A DNA stretch of 64,000 nt from Sorex araneus. Its lineage: Eukaryota > Chordata > Mammalia > Eulipotyphla > Soricidae. The notes beneath the pieces are model-generated. The model was not told where the DNA came from and did not search any database. It saw only the letters and a program-made list of their open reading frames with translations. Below, one piece after another: positions 10,817 to 21,061 of the stretch. Position 1 is the first letter of the stretch; every line of letters begins with the position of its first letter. The stretch spans positions 87,600,626-87,664,625 of the forward strand of contig NC_073305.1 of the NCBI RefSeq assembly GCF_027595985.1. Direction: 5' to 3'. A program made the translations under genes and the position numbers.

Positions 10817-11214
10817 AACCCTAAAGGAAAAATAGACGTGGAATGCTGGGAGGAGCACAGAAGCCAAGAGTGATGGCCAAGGCTGGCTCGACTCACGAGA
10901 TGATAACCTCAGGATCAGCCCCACCCAGACCAACTTCCCCAACCTTCTACACACTGGTGAGAGAGAAGACCTGGTGCTGTTTGTAGACCCCAGTGGTTAC
11001 CCCAAAAGGAAATCTCCCCCTGAGAGCTCAGGTCATTAGTGTCTTGACTGGTACCCTGACCTCCTCCCAGGGCGGATGTTGGAGAACCTCTGCTGGACAT
11101 GGAGAAGAATAGTCATGCTCAAGTGCTCAACAATCTGCAAATTTCTGCCTTTGCCCTCTTTCGTGGTTGTTGTTTTACTTTTTTTTGGTGTTTTTTCACT
11201 CTGCTATATATAAT
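10817..11214. other. No recognised gene or repeat
   Basis: Unassigned sequence between the LTR and the next SINE. Confidence 0.4.
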
Positions 11215-11462
11215 TAGCTGGAGCAATAGCACAGCGGGTAGGGCGTTTGCCTTGCACACCACCGATGTAGGTTCGATTCCTCTGTCCCTCTCGGAGAGCC
11301 CAGGGAGCTACCAAGAGTATTTCGCCCGCACAGCAGAGCCTAGCAAGCTACCCGTGATGTATTCGATATGCCAAAAACAGTAACAAGTCTCACAATGGAG
11401 ACGTTACCGATGCCCACACCAGCAAATGGATGAGCAACAGGATGACAGTGATACAGTGACAG
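11215..11462 (+). mobile_element. Second shrew-type SINE (GACAGT-type tail)
   Basis: Head CTGGAGCAATAGCACAGC..GGTTCGATTCC, then CTCGGAGAGCCCAGGGAGC, GATATGCCAAAAACAG, CTCACAATGGAGACG, ending GGATGACAGTGATACAGTGA. Confidence 0.92.
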
Positions 11463-11523
11463 TTATATAATTGACATTTGAGGAGATCATATGAGTGAGA
11501 TATATTGAGGAGATACTATTAGT

Positions 11524-11690
11524 GAGATAGTTACAGGGTAAAGGGGCCTGCCTTGCATGCAGCTGACCCAAGTTTGATCCCGGGCCCCACATATAGACTG
11601 CTGAGACTTGCCAGAAGTGATCTCTGAGCAGAGATCCAGGAGTGAGTTCTGAGCACTGCGGGAAGACATGGCCCCCAAACAAACCCTAAG
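11524..11690 (+). mobile_element. SOR-type SINE
   Basis: CCTTGCATGCAGCTGACCC, AAGTTTGATCCCGGGCCC, tail GACATGGCCCCCAAAC. Head partly eroded. Confidence 0.78.
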
Positions 11691-12211
11691 CAACAACAGA
11701 GTTGTTATCTGTGCGTAGAGCCTACTCTGGCTCCGTCTTCACTTTTCTCTCTAGTCCCAAGAGTCAAGAAACTGTAGCATGTTTTACTAACATAACTTCA
11801 TGGGGGTCACTGGTGAAACTCTTTGTAGATGAAGTAGACCCCCTCCCCTGACCTGACCTGCTCCCCAAAAAGAAAGGCTTTAGCTGAAACAGAAGTGTTA
11901 CAAAGAAAAGAAATTCTGACTTGCTGGAATGACGAACACAAAAATGGAGCACCAAGGGCTGATACAAGGGCTCCGTGCCAAACTCTGCAGAAATCCCCAG
12001 ACCTCTGCTTCCACGGGATGATGTTGAACTGGTCGACCTCACTTGCCCAGCTTGGTAAGATTGCCAGTGAGCAAGGGGCTTGGCTGTTGCTAGGGTCTCT
12101 CTGTCTGTGGCTAACTGTAGGCCTCCAGTCACCTCTGTGTGTTTAGGTAACTAGTTGGTGTTCAGCCAGCCAGCCCAACAGGGAAGAAAGATGGTACAAA
12201 GACAACAGACA
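11691..12211. other. No recognised gene
   Basis: Contains overlapping ORFs on both strands (11764-12132 minus, 11895-12146 plus) without recognisable domains. Confidence 0.4.
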
Positions 12212-12388
12212 GTGGGCTGGAGCAATAGCACAGCAGGTGGGGCGTTTGCCTTGCACACGGCCAACCCAGGTTCGATTCCCAGCGTCCCATATGGTCCCCT
12301 GAGCAATGCCAGGGGTAATTCCTGAGTGCAGAGCCAGGAGCAACCCCTGTGCATTGCTGGGTATGACCCAAAAAGAAAAAAAAAAAAA
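12212..12388 (+). mobile_element. SOR-type SINE, well preserved
   Basis: GGGCTGGAGCAATAGCACAG, GCCTTGCACACGGCCAACC, GGTTCGATTCCCAGCGTCCC, GGTATGACCCAAAAAG then A13. Confidence 0.94.
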
Positions 12389-12749
12389 GGCAATGGATAG
12401 AAAGCAAGGCCTGCTAAGGAAATAGCAGGGAAGCAGTTTTTGTTAGCTCTGTCTGGGGGCAGGTGTTTTTGAGGATACCCCAAGAATTTGCTAGCAGGCC
12501 ATCAGGCCCTAGAGTTTGTTTTTAAAACCAATGAAGTAGATCCCATTTAAGGCTGACTCAGTGCTCTGGCAACTCAGCCGTGCAAAGGAGGGCAAGGCAC
12601 CAGGGCCCAGGAAGTGGCGGTTTGGAAAAAATAATCTGGGGAAGGGAAGATTGAATTTCACTGTGTATTTTTCTCACCTCCTTGAATTAATTTCTGTGAA
12701 CAAAAAGATATCAGTTTACATTTTAGAAACATTAAAACAAATTGTTTCT

Positions 12750-12900
12750 GGGCTGGAGAAAGAAATGTGCCTGCTTTGCACACAGTCAAAACCGGGTCAA
12801 TCCCCGGAAATGCATCTAGTCCCTGAGCACCAACAGAAGGGATCCTTGAACACAGAGCCAAGCATCAGCGCTGAGCCCCCAAACCAAACCAAAACAAAAG
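12750..12900 (+). mobile_element. Diverged SOR-type SINE
   Basis: GGGCTGGAGAAAGAAATGTG, CGGGTCAATCCCCGG, GAACACAGAGCCAAGCATC, tail (CCAAA)n. Recurs at 20911-21061. Confidence 0.78.
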
Positions 12901-13494
12901 AGTTTCTCTGGTGGCCCCAGGGGTATGACAGGGGGCGAGCGCCTACCTTGCTAGTTAGACACACACTCTCTTCTCGCCACACCTCCCCATACTGCCCAGG
13001 TGGCCCTGAGACTCTGGTTCTTGTCCTGTAACAGGTGGGGGTGTGTCGCCCTCAGACAGAGTGACAATGATGACAACAAGGGAATGGAAGGAAGGAAACC
13101 GTCAGTTCCTGTAAGTCCAGACCTCAGCTCCAGTGGGAATCACACCTGAGTTTCCCTGAGAAAGAAGCCTCTCTCTCCACCTTATTCATCCACTGACTTC
13201 CTTGGGGTGCCAGGAGCTGGGTGACTCACTCACTGCTAATTCTCTAGCTGGGTTTGACCAAACCTTAAAGTCTGGCCTCACAAAGTGTTAAAGGGCCAGA
13301 GTAAGACGGTTGGGGTGGTGGTGGGGGGAGGACTGAATTTAGTACACAATTGAGTTGGGAGGGAGGCAAACCGGCTAAGGGAGGGAGGTGGGTACTTTGG
13401 TGGTGGGTGTATGTGCATGAGAAACCAGCATTAGCAATAATTGTAAAATCACAGCATCTCGATTTAAAAAAATGACACAAGAAAATAACATTTC

Positions 13495-13536
13495 AAGGCA
13501 AGCACCCTACCCGCTGTGCTATCGGTCCAGCCCCAT
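13495..13536 (-). mobile_element. SINE head fragment
   Basis: Only the tRNA-like head is left: AAGGCAAGCACCCTACCCGC then GCTATCGGTCCAGCCCC. Recurs at 21656-21697. Confidence 0.75.
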
Positions 13537-14141
13537 TGTGTAGGTCCTTTTAAGTAAAAATTGGATTCTTTGCATTTCCTAACAAGTGAGATTGTTAAAA
13601 AAAAAAAAAAAGTGGGAATTCCTAGTTGTTTTCTAGAGCCTTCTGGCTAATTTGGAACCTTTTGTGCTGTAAAATAAGATCAACATCCTGTATATTTTGG
13701 CTGTCTGTCGGGTTTATTTATTTCACCATCTGCTCAGATATTGCCCGTTATCTCTTAAAACCCTGGGAGTCCAAGGCCCGGGGCAGAGTTGACAAACTTT
13801 CCCCACTGTCAGGGTGCCCAGGAATGTGCAGGAATGTTAAAAATGTAGAATGGGGGCAGCTAAAATGGATCGGGCTCCGTAGCTGGCAGGGGAAAGAGGC
13901 TTCTTTTTCCAAAAGCAGAGCCTCAGACCTCCTGCTCAGACGCTGCTTTCCTCTCCCTAGGGAGTCCAGAGTCGGCAGAATGTCTAATGGCTTCAAGCCA
14001 TGTCATCCTTACATAGTCAGCCCTAAGAAAGGGGCTTGTTGAAGAGCCTGGAAGATGACTGTAAGTGTTGGAGCACATGCTTCAATCCCCAGCACCAAAT
14101 GGAACCCAGAGCACCTGGCCCCAAACTCAAACTCCCCAAAT

Positions 14142-14310
14142 TGGGGGAGCTAAAGAGATAGTATTGGGGATAAGGCACCTGCCTTGTATGTAGCCAACCA
14201 CATTTTGATACCTGGCACTGCGTGTGGTCCCCTGAGCACCCCCAGAATTGATCCCTGAGCACAGAACCTCCTGATGTGGCCCAAATACAACACTGAAAAA
14301 AAAAAAAACT
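14142..14310 (+). mobile_element. SOR-type SINE (with a second decayed copy just upstream at 14044-14135)
   Basis: GGAGCTAAAGAGATAGTATT, CCTTGTATGTAGCCAACC, GTGGTCCCCTGAGCACC and TGATGTGGCCCAAATAC. The upstream copy keeps TTCAATCCCCAGCACC. Recurs at 22302-22469. Confidence 0.78.
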
Positions 14311-14334
14311 AAGGAAATCTTTGAATAAATTTTC

Positions 14335-14335
<1 letters not shown>

Positions 14336-14382
<47 letters not shown>
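14336..14382. repeat. (TA)n microsatellite
   Basis: Differs in length from its duplicate at about 22496-22545 by roughly two repeat units. Confidence 0.96.
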
Positions 14383-14385
<3 letters not shown>

Positions 14386-14610
14386 TTACATTGGGGCACT
14401 TCCCAAGTGTTACTCAGGAAACCTAGTAGAGCCACAGCCAGCTCTACCAGGCCAACTGGGCTGGTGATTCAGTGCAGGGACAAAGGATGCATTGCTGCTA
14501 GGTTCTTACCAGTGCCCGGGAGGGATTGGATGGGACCTTGCTTGACTTACTACACCTCATCACCTGTGCTATGTTCCTGGCCTGCTTTGTTGGCTATATT
14601 TTTTTTGTTT

Positions 14611-14781
14611 TCGTTTGGGCTTAGGGCCATACCTTGCTGTGCTCAGCACTTACCCTTCTGGCTCTGCACTCAAGGATCATTCCTGGTGGACTCAGGGACT
14701 ACAGGGGGTGTCAGGGATTGAACCAGGGTCAGTTATATACCAGGCAATTACCTTATCTGCTATACTATCTCTCTGGTTTCT
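14611..14781 (-). mobile_element. SOR-type SINE
   Basis: GGGCCATACCTTGCTGTGC, GCACTCAAGGATCATTCC, GGATTGAACCAGGGTCAG and CTGCTATACTATCTCTCTGG. Recurs at 22774-22944. Confidence 0.83.
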
Positions 14782-14797
14782 TCATGAATTTTATCTT

Positions 14798-14946
14798 TTT
14801 TAAAAAAAATTTATTGAATTACCATGAGATACAGTTACAAAGCCTTCATGATTGAGTTTCAGTCATCCAAGAACACCCATCCCTCCACCAGTGCACATTT
14901 TCCACCACCAATGTCCTCCCCCACCAGTATCCCTCCCACCATCATT
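14798..14946 (-). mobile_element. L1-type 3' UTR fragment
   Basis: TTATTGAATTACCATGAGAT, TGATTGAGTTTCAGTCATCC, CCACCAGTGCACATTTTCC. Recurs at 22962-23110. Confidence 0.78.
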
Positions 14947-15605
14947 GGTTATATCTTAACCACAGTGTAACTTGGAGTTGTTTTGCAAAGCAAAAGCCAG
15001 TCTTGAAGGCAGCGTTAAGTGGAGCAGGGTTGTTTAATTGTCCAAGTTCTATTTCAGAGTCAGAAATGGTATTTCCTGGTGCGTCTCTGTCCCCTGAGGA
15101 TTTATTAATGTGGAGAGATCCTGGCCCCAAATTACTGTCCATTCTTCCCCACTGGTCGTGATCTTCATACAAGCAGCAAGAACAGTGCCCAATGTCAGCC
15201 ACTACCCAAAAGAGGTTTAGTCCCTATGTGTTTACACAGAACATTGATTTTTTTATAGAAGCTGTGACCAGGACCCACAATTGGCATGCTTAAGACAATT
15301 GTTCAGGAGCCTGAAGGAGAGCACAAGAGGTGAAACATGTGTCTCTGGACTCCCCCCCCCCCCCACCCCCGCCACCACAGCTGTCACATGGGGCTTAGCA
15401 AATGCTTTAAGAAGATGACCTTGAAAAAATTCAGGCCATTCTCAGAGTCCATGTAAACTTTCAAAAGTTAGAAAAAAATAAATGACCTTGCTATCTTAGA
15501 ACTTGTCATGTATTTTAGGGTAGAGCTGGTAATCAAACCTGTAGCCTCACATATATATAAGGCAAATGCTCTTCCACGGAGCTACAGCAATCCAAGAAGT
15601 TGCTC

Positions 15606-15777
15606 AGGGCCTGAGAGATAGTACAGGAGTAAGGCCCTTGTCTTGCATGCAGCCTCCCTGGTTCAATTCCCAACACCACATACTGTCCTCGGAGCCTCAT
15701 CAGGAGTGACCCCAGAGCTCTAGGCCAGGAGTGAACACTGCCAGGAGTGGTCCCCCAACCAAATCAACACAAAAACA
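15606..15777 (+). mobile_element. SOR-type SINE
   Basis: GGGCCTGAGAGATAGTACAG, CTTGCATGCAGCCTCCCTGG, TTCAATTCCCAACACC. A decayed reverse head lies just upstream (15521-15592). Recurs at 23766-23937, about 190 bp beyond the GSTA4 stop. Confidence 0.85.
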
Positions 15778-15858
15778 ATTGCTCTCAACAGATGGTTTTA
15801 TATTGTATTTAATTAGGGGTTGCTGTTGATGATGCTATGATGATCCTATGATGATGCA

Positions 15859-15864
15859 TTTATT
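15859..15864 (-). promoter_or_regulatory. Candidate GSTA4 poly(A) signal, duplicate copy
   Basis: Same hexamer as 24019-24024, in the left arm of the doubled segment. Confidence 0.35.
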
Positions 15865-15968
15865 TTTTTTGCAGACATTTTACTTCTACAATCTACACTG
15901 CTCAGGTGGTGACGCATATTGACGAGGTGACCAAGTTGCTCCTCTTTGCGGTGCTCAGACCAGAAGCC

Positions 15969-16091
15969 TTAGAACTGCAGGACTTCCCTCACCACAGACA
16001 CATAGCGGCTGTCTGGGGGCGGCTTCCTTTGACTCCCAGGCTGCAGGAACTTCTTAACGTTAGGGATGTTACTGATTCTGGTTTTAAACTT
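15969..16091 (-). other. GSTA4: Redundant copy of GSTA4 exon 7 on the left contig
   Basis: Same 123 nt as 24129-24251, including acceptor and TAA stop (15969-15971). It sits in the left arm of the doubled segment. Confidence 0.9.
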
Positions 16092-16305
16092 CTGAAACAA
16101 GAAACAGAAAACAGGGCCCTTAGCAGCAGTCAAAACCTTTAGGAAAATTAAAACTGGTTGCCAGAAAACAATTCTTAGACTGTGCACTTAAGGATTAATT
16201 AAGCTAATTCCTCCGTACATGTTTGCCAAATGTTTTAGGGAAAACTTACACAATTGCTGGTGTGTTTCAGAAGCATGAAGAAATTTTATTTAAAATACCT
16301 CAGAG

Positions 16306-16402
16306 GAGCTGGGAGTGTAGCTCCACAGAAGAGCAGTTGCCGTGCATGTGCGAAGCTTTCCCTGGCTTCCCTCTCAGCACCACAAAACAAGAACAACAAT
16401 CC
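16306..16402 (+). mobile_element. Short tRNA-like SINE fragment
   Basis: GAGCTGGGAGTGTAGCTCCA, GTTGCCGTGCATGTGCGAAG, CTCAGCACCACAAAAC and A/C-rich tail. The body is absent, so it looks like a head-plus-tail element or an old SOR deletion. Recurs at 24466-24562. Confidence 0.55.
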
Positions 16403-16540
16403 AACAACCGGAAAACTGTTATAATTAGAAGTGTAATATCAAAGACTCTAAGAGATGCATAGCCTTTGATCTATAAAGTCCGGTTCTAGAAATCCATTAT
16501 CCGTGAATAATAAAGGTGTCGTACTATATATAATGATTAT

Positions 16541-16635
16541 CCAAAAACAGTCACAATAAGTCTCTCAATGAGAGACGTTATTGGTGCCCGCTCGAACAAA
16601 TTGATGAGCAACGGGATGACAGTGATATGATATAT
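16541..16635 (+). mobile_element. 3' end of second shrew-type SINE
   Basis: CCAAAAACAGTCACAATAAG, GAGAGACGTTATTGGTGCCC, GGGATGACAGTGATATGATA. Recurs at 24701-24795. Confidence 0.78.
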
Positions 16636-16670
16636 AATATTATATAAATATTATATGTTTATAATATATG

Positions 16671-16910
16671 AGCTTCTAAGAGTTTCCTGCCCACATGGGA
16701 TGGCCTTGCAAGCTCCCCATGGTGTATTCATATGCTAAATCCAGTAACAAGCTGGATCTCATTTCCCTGACCCTGAAAGAGCCTCCAGTGCTACATCATT
16801 GGGAGGGCTGAGTCGAGAGAGACTTCTAAGATCCTAGGGAAAGGACGAATGAAGAGGTTACTGAACCCACTCTAGAAATCAACGATTAACGGAATTTTGT
16901 GATCGTGATA
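16671..16910 (+). mobile_element. Long relative of the GACAGT-tail SINE, 5' truncated
   Basis: TTTCCTGCCCACATGGGATG, GGTGTATTCATATGC, CCCTGACCCTGAAAGAGCC, then GGACGAATGAAGAGGTTACT. Matches 60116-60345. Recurs at 24831-25070. Confidence 0.75.
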
Positions 16911-17085
16911 ATATTATATATTATTGTAATAATAAAGATATCATTATAATAATAAAGGAGCGAAGTAAGAATTGCAAGGATGTAGAACAATGGAAAATAG
17001 GATATGAACTGTTTCCAGGAAAAGAAAACTGAGGTATAACTTAAGGTGTATCCCTGCGAAGATCCAGCAATTCAGAGTGTTCTGT

Positions 17086-17225
17086 ATAAGGGACAGAGAG
17101 ATAGTGCAGGGGTTAAGGCATTTATGTGCCTTGCATATAGCCCACCCCAAGTCTATTCTCGGCATCACACATGGTGCTTAAAAGTGATTCCTGACTGTTG
17201 ATCATAAACAAACATGCAAACAAAA
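17086..17225 (+). mobile_element. Diverged SOR-type SINE
   Basis: GGACAGAGAGATAGTGCAGG, GCCTTGCATATAGCCCACC, TTCTCGGCATCACACATGG. Recurs at 25246-25385. Confidence 0.72.
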
Positions 17226-17485
17226 TGTATAAAAAGAAAAAACAAAGTCTTCTTCTTATTTGGCAAGAAACTAGTTCTAGAATTGTTTTGCAAAATAAAA
17301 TAAAAAGTGTCCTGGAATAGAAAAGAATACATATGGTTTTCCATTTAGTGTTACAACAGGGAGAGGGGGGGAAAAACTAGTACTCAAATTTTCTTGTACC
17401 TGCGTGATAAAAAAGTCAGAAGTGTACAAAAGAAAACAAATGCACAAATATAAACTAATCATAAAACAAAATAAAAGCAATTAAG

Positions 17486-17598
17486 GAATAGGACGGTGGC
17501 CCAGCACCTATACAGTCCCCTGAGCCTATCAGGAGTAATCTCTGAGCACAGTGCCAGAAAGAAGTTAGGTCTGAGCACCACTGGTGTGGCCAAAAAAT
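17486..17598 (+). mobile_element. SOR-type SINE, 3' half
   Basis: CAGTCCCCTGAGCCTATC, AGGAGTAATCTCTGAGC, GGTGTGGCCAAAAAAT. Recurs at 25646-25758. Confidence 0.72.
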
Positions 17599-17789
17599 AA
17601 CCAAAAAGAAACAAAAACAAAATTTTTTTTAATTGAGTATAATCTTAACTTGGGGAAAAAACATAAAATAAAATCCCAAAAAATCCATCTTGTTACATCT
17701 ACATGGTTATTTTTCTTCCTTCATTGTTACAACAGTCTAATGCAGCTATGTAAACTTCCATTCCTTTTGTCATAAGGAAACAATCTCAG

Positions 17790-18055
17790 GTGTTGGAGAG
17801 ACAGTACTTGGTACTCGGTAAGGCACTTGCCTTATATGCTGTTGACCCAGATTCAATCTCCCATACCATATGTGGCCCCCAGCCCTGCTAGGAGTCATCC
17901 CTGAGCACAGAGTCAGGAGTAAGACCTGAGCAGGGGGACAGGAACTGGGGGGGGGGGGCAGGGGGGAAGAGAGAGGGGGGGAGGGGAGGGAAAGGATAGG
18001 AAGGGGAGGAAAGGGAAGGGGAGGAGAGGGAAGGGAAGAGGAGGGCAGACAAATA
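17790..18055 (+). mobile_element. SOR-type SINE followed by a G/A-rich tail
   Basis: TGTTGGAGAGACAGTACTTG, CAGATTCAATCTCCCATACC, GAGTAAGACCTGAGCAGGGG; then a purine-rich run 17938-18050. Recurs at about 25950-26215. Confidence 0.78.
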
Positions 18056-18169
18056 AACCAATCTATTTTTAAAAATTTAATGTAGAAGTATGCTATTTAT
18101 TCAGTCATTGATTAAGCTGATTGAATTGGGCATGAACTCCACATTACTTTTTTAAAAAAAATTTTTAAC

Positions 18170-18346
18170 CAATTTTTTTTTTGGGGGGGGGGTTACACCC
18201 GGCAATGCACAGGGGTTACTCCTGGCTCATGCACTCAGGAATTACTCCTGGCGGTGCTCAGGGGACCATATGAGAGGCTGGGAATCAAACCCGGGTTGAC
18301 TGTGTGCAAGGCAAATACCCTACCAGCTGTGCTATCACTCCAGCCC
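18170..18346 (-). mobile_element. SOR-type SINE
   Basis: T10/G10 start, TTACACCCGGCAATGCACAG, GGAATCAAACCCGGGTTGAC, GCTATCACTCCAGCCCC. ACCAATCTATTTTT follows it; the same word at 18057 suggests a TSD. The T/G boundary differs in the duplicate (26330-26506). Confidence 0.92.
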
Positions 18347-19064
18347 CTGACCAATCTATTTTTAAGCTACAAACACATACAGACACCTATGAAGCAAAAA
18401 GTTCCCGAAGAACTGAAAGAAGCAGGTAAGACCAGGCCAGTGTCAGTGATGGGCAGCACCATCTAGGGAGAAGTCCGGGCACTCAGGGGCCCCTGTGGAG
18501 AGCCCAGCATCTGGGAAGCTCTAGAAGACAGAGCTGTATCTGCAGCTAGGGATGGAAATCCCCCAGTCTGCTCAGCCCTGGGTCATCAGAAAAGATACTC
18601 AGAACACTTACAAAGGTAAGCATTCCTCGTTTGTGTGAGAAATCAAAATAACCAAATAATGGTTTAAACTTTCCTCCATGTTTCCAGGAAAATGGGAGTT
18701 TGGTTGGTCTGGTTTGTTTTGATTTAATTATAAGGGGCTGGAGAGAGAGAGAAGTGAAAGTCAATGTGTTTTTTATTCTGTTTTGTGGTACAAGACCCAG
18801 GGCCGTAGGAATGCAAAGCATGAATTCAACCACTGAACAACATTCTAGGTCCTTAAAAATGATCTGCTTTTTTCCCTTTTTAACATATATTTCCGAACAG
18901 TCCTGAAAGTGTGAACAGCAGAAAACGATCAAGACGGAATAAAGGAATGGGCCTTAAGACAGTCTTGTTAAACTTCTTTTGTGCTTGAGCTGGAAACATA
19001 TTTTATTTCAGTCTGTGTGTCTATTGATTTATTCCTGGACTTTGCATGGATGTTAATACACTAC

Positions 19065-19196
19065 CTGTAGTAGAGGAAAATCAGAAAGGACAGATGCATC
19101 GAGTTCTTCCACCATCAATATAGCTTCAAACAACTGTATGTCTGCCCAACTGAATTTGTTGCCAACAAGAAAATCCTCTCCGTGATCTTTCAAGAT
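19065..19196 (-). other. GSTA4: Redundant copy of GSTA4 exon 6 on the left contig
   Basis: Sequence and splice sites appear identical to 27225-27356 by eye. It lies in the left arm of the 8.15-kb doubled segment, directly left of the assembly gap. If the doubling were real, this with 15969-16091 would be a 3' partial gene copy lacking exons 2-5; more likely it is the same exon assembled twice. Confidence 0.9.
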
Positions 19197-19629
19197 CTGT
19201 TGAAAGAAAAATCATTTTAAAAATCAAATTAATGATTATCTTGCCTGACTAGATACTTAACAATCATGGAATCTTTTCCTTGATAATATTCAACAATGCT
19301 GGCAAGGACAGGAAGAAATTACTCTCTTATCCATTTCTGTACGTGGACACAATCTTTGGAAAATTGTCAGTGATATCAAGACAATTTTGGGCGTGAGGTG
19401 CTAAACAGTCATTCCTGTGGTGAGCTTGAAACTGGTTCCCACCAGCAGAGGAAGACAAAAAAATTAGCTAGATGCTGGCTACTAGACCCCAAGTAGAAGC
19501 CACCAAGGAGATGTCAGAAACACGGTCCTGAGCATTATTACTATCCCGAGGAAATCAAACTACCATCCCGTGAGTTAAAAGATTCCTTGGATGCAGCTTT
19601 AAGTAGCAAAATAAGAATTTTCCCCACAA

Positions 19630-19780
19630 TGGAGGGAGCTTGTCTTGCACTCGGTCGACCCGATCCAAGTTCAATTGCTGAAACCCCATACAGTCCCCCC
19701 TGCCCCACCAGGAGTGATTCCGTGATTCCTGAGCATAGAGCCAGGAGTAACCTCTGAGCATCACTGGGTGTGACTCAAGC
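19630..19780 (+). mobile_element. SOR-type SINE, A-box region missing
   Basis: CTTGTCTTGCACTCGGTCGA, GTTCAATTGCTGAAACCCC, CACTGGGTGTGACTCAAGC. Recurs at 27790-27940. Confidence 0.8.
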
Positions 19781-19784
19781 AGCA

Positions 19785-20036
19785 CACTGTAGTACGTAGC
19801 ACTGTCATCCTGTTGTTCATCAATTTGCTCGAGCGGGCGCCAATAACGTCTTCATTGTGAGACGTGTTGTTACTGTTTTTGGCGTATCGAATACACCATG
19901 GGGAGCTTGCCAGGCTCTGCCGTGTGGGTGGGATATTCTCGGTAGCTTGCCAGGCTCTCCGAGAGGGATGGAGGAATTGAACCTGGGTCAGCTATGTGCA
20001 AGGCAAATGCCCTACCCGCTGTGCTATCACTCCAGT
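19785..20036 (-). mobile_element. Second shrew-type SINE, full length
   Basis: Starts with the tail CACTGTAGTACGTAGCACTG, then GCTCGAGCGGGCGCCAATAA, TCGAATACACCATGGGGAGC, and ends in the shared head ..GCTATCACTCCAGT. Recurs at 27945-28196. Confidence 0.93.
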
Positions 20037-20048
20037 CAAAATTTGTTT

Positions 20049-20223
20049 TTGTTTTTTTTTTTGGGGGGGTCACACCCAGCGGTGCTCAGGGGTTACTCCT
20101 GGCTTTGCACTCAGGAATTACTCCTGGAAGTGCTCAGGGGACCATATGGGATGCTGGGAATCGAACCCGGGTCGGCCGCGTGCAAGGCTAACGCCCTACC
20201 TGATGTGCTATCGCTCCAGCCCC
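20049..20223 (-). mobile_element. SOR-type SINE, young copy
   Basis: T10G7 start, TCACACCCAGCGGTGCTCAG, GAATCGAACCCGGGTCGGCC, GCTATCGCTCCAGCCCC. Flanked by the TSD CAGTCAAAATTTGTTTT on both sides. Recurs at 28209-28383. Confidence 0.95.
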
Positions 20224-20782
20224 CAGTCAAAATTTGTTTTGTGTGACCCAAAACAAAAATAAATATCACTCAACATATAAAAAATAAGGAAAGAATTAGA
20301 GGAGTTCTCAAATTCTCAAATTATTGAGAGAAACACAGTGATTAATGAATAGTGTTAAGAAAAAAGTGTCTATCTTCCAAATGATTCTGAGAAAAATTAG
20401 GAGTAAAGATAATCGATTAATCTAACAGTACGTAGAAATGAAATGGGGAGCTGAAAAGAAAGAAAGGTGGGTTTGCAAATGTAAAGCAATAAGAGCAAAC
20501 AAAACTAAAATAAATATATTAATCATAATAAAATATATGTAAGGATAATTTTAGAATGTAAAGTTGATTTTAAATGCAAGGTGTAGAATAGCTAAATAGA
20601 ATGGTAGTGAGCACACAAAAATATTATAAGATCTACTTCAGTTAAAAATTTTTAAACCACACAAAATGAGGTCTCTATTTTTAAAAACAGACTTTGCTTC
20701 AAATTCCTGGCAGCAGTTGCCTCTGGAAAAGAGGAAAGGAAAAAATGTAATATTTGGTTATAGTCCAAAGGTGACTTCATCC

Positions 20783-20795
20783 NNNNNNNNNNNNN
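20783..20795. other. Assembly gap (13 Ns)
   Basis: Thirteen Ns. The left flank ends the first copy of the doubled segment and the right flank starts the second, so the Ns join overlapping contig ends rather than bridging missing sequence. Confidence 0.99.
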
Positions 20796-20910
20796 TCTGG
20801 GGAAGGGAAGATTGAATTTCACTGTGTATTTTTCTCACCTCCTTGAATTAATTTCTGTGAACAAAAAGATATCAGTTTACATTTTAGAAACATTAAAACA
20901 AATTGTTTCT

Positions 20911-21061
20911 GGGCTGGAGAAAGAAATGTGCCTGCTTTGCACACAGTCAAAACCGGGTCAATCCCCGGAAATGCATCTAGTCCCTGAGCACCAACAGAAG
21001 GGATCCTTGAACACAGAGCCAAGCATCAGCGCTGAGCCCCCAAACCAAACCAAAACAAAAG
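20911..21061 (+). mobile_element. Diverged SOR-type SINE (right arm)
   Basis: Duplicate of 12750-12900. Confidence 0.78.

Larger units (their letters stand above)
12635..20782. repeat. Left arm of near-identical 8.15-kb doubled segment
   Basis: Matches 20796-28942 end to end at offset 8160-8163. Differences read by eye include G13373/A21534, T14066/G22226, T16159/C24319, G17075/A25235, A17373/G25533, two G/T changes near 18183, C19921/T28081 and T20189/A28349, plus length changes in A-runs, a (TA)n, a C-run and a G-run. The arm ends exactly at the N block. Confidence 0.97.

Noticed and set aside
1-15968. Other GSTA cluster members downstream of GSTA4
   Set aside because: No alpha-class exon signature (RGRMES, QVPMVE, YFPVFEK, SNxPxVKKFL) was found outside the exons listed.
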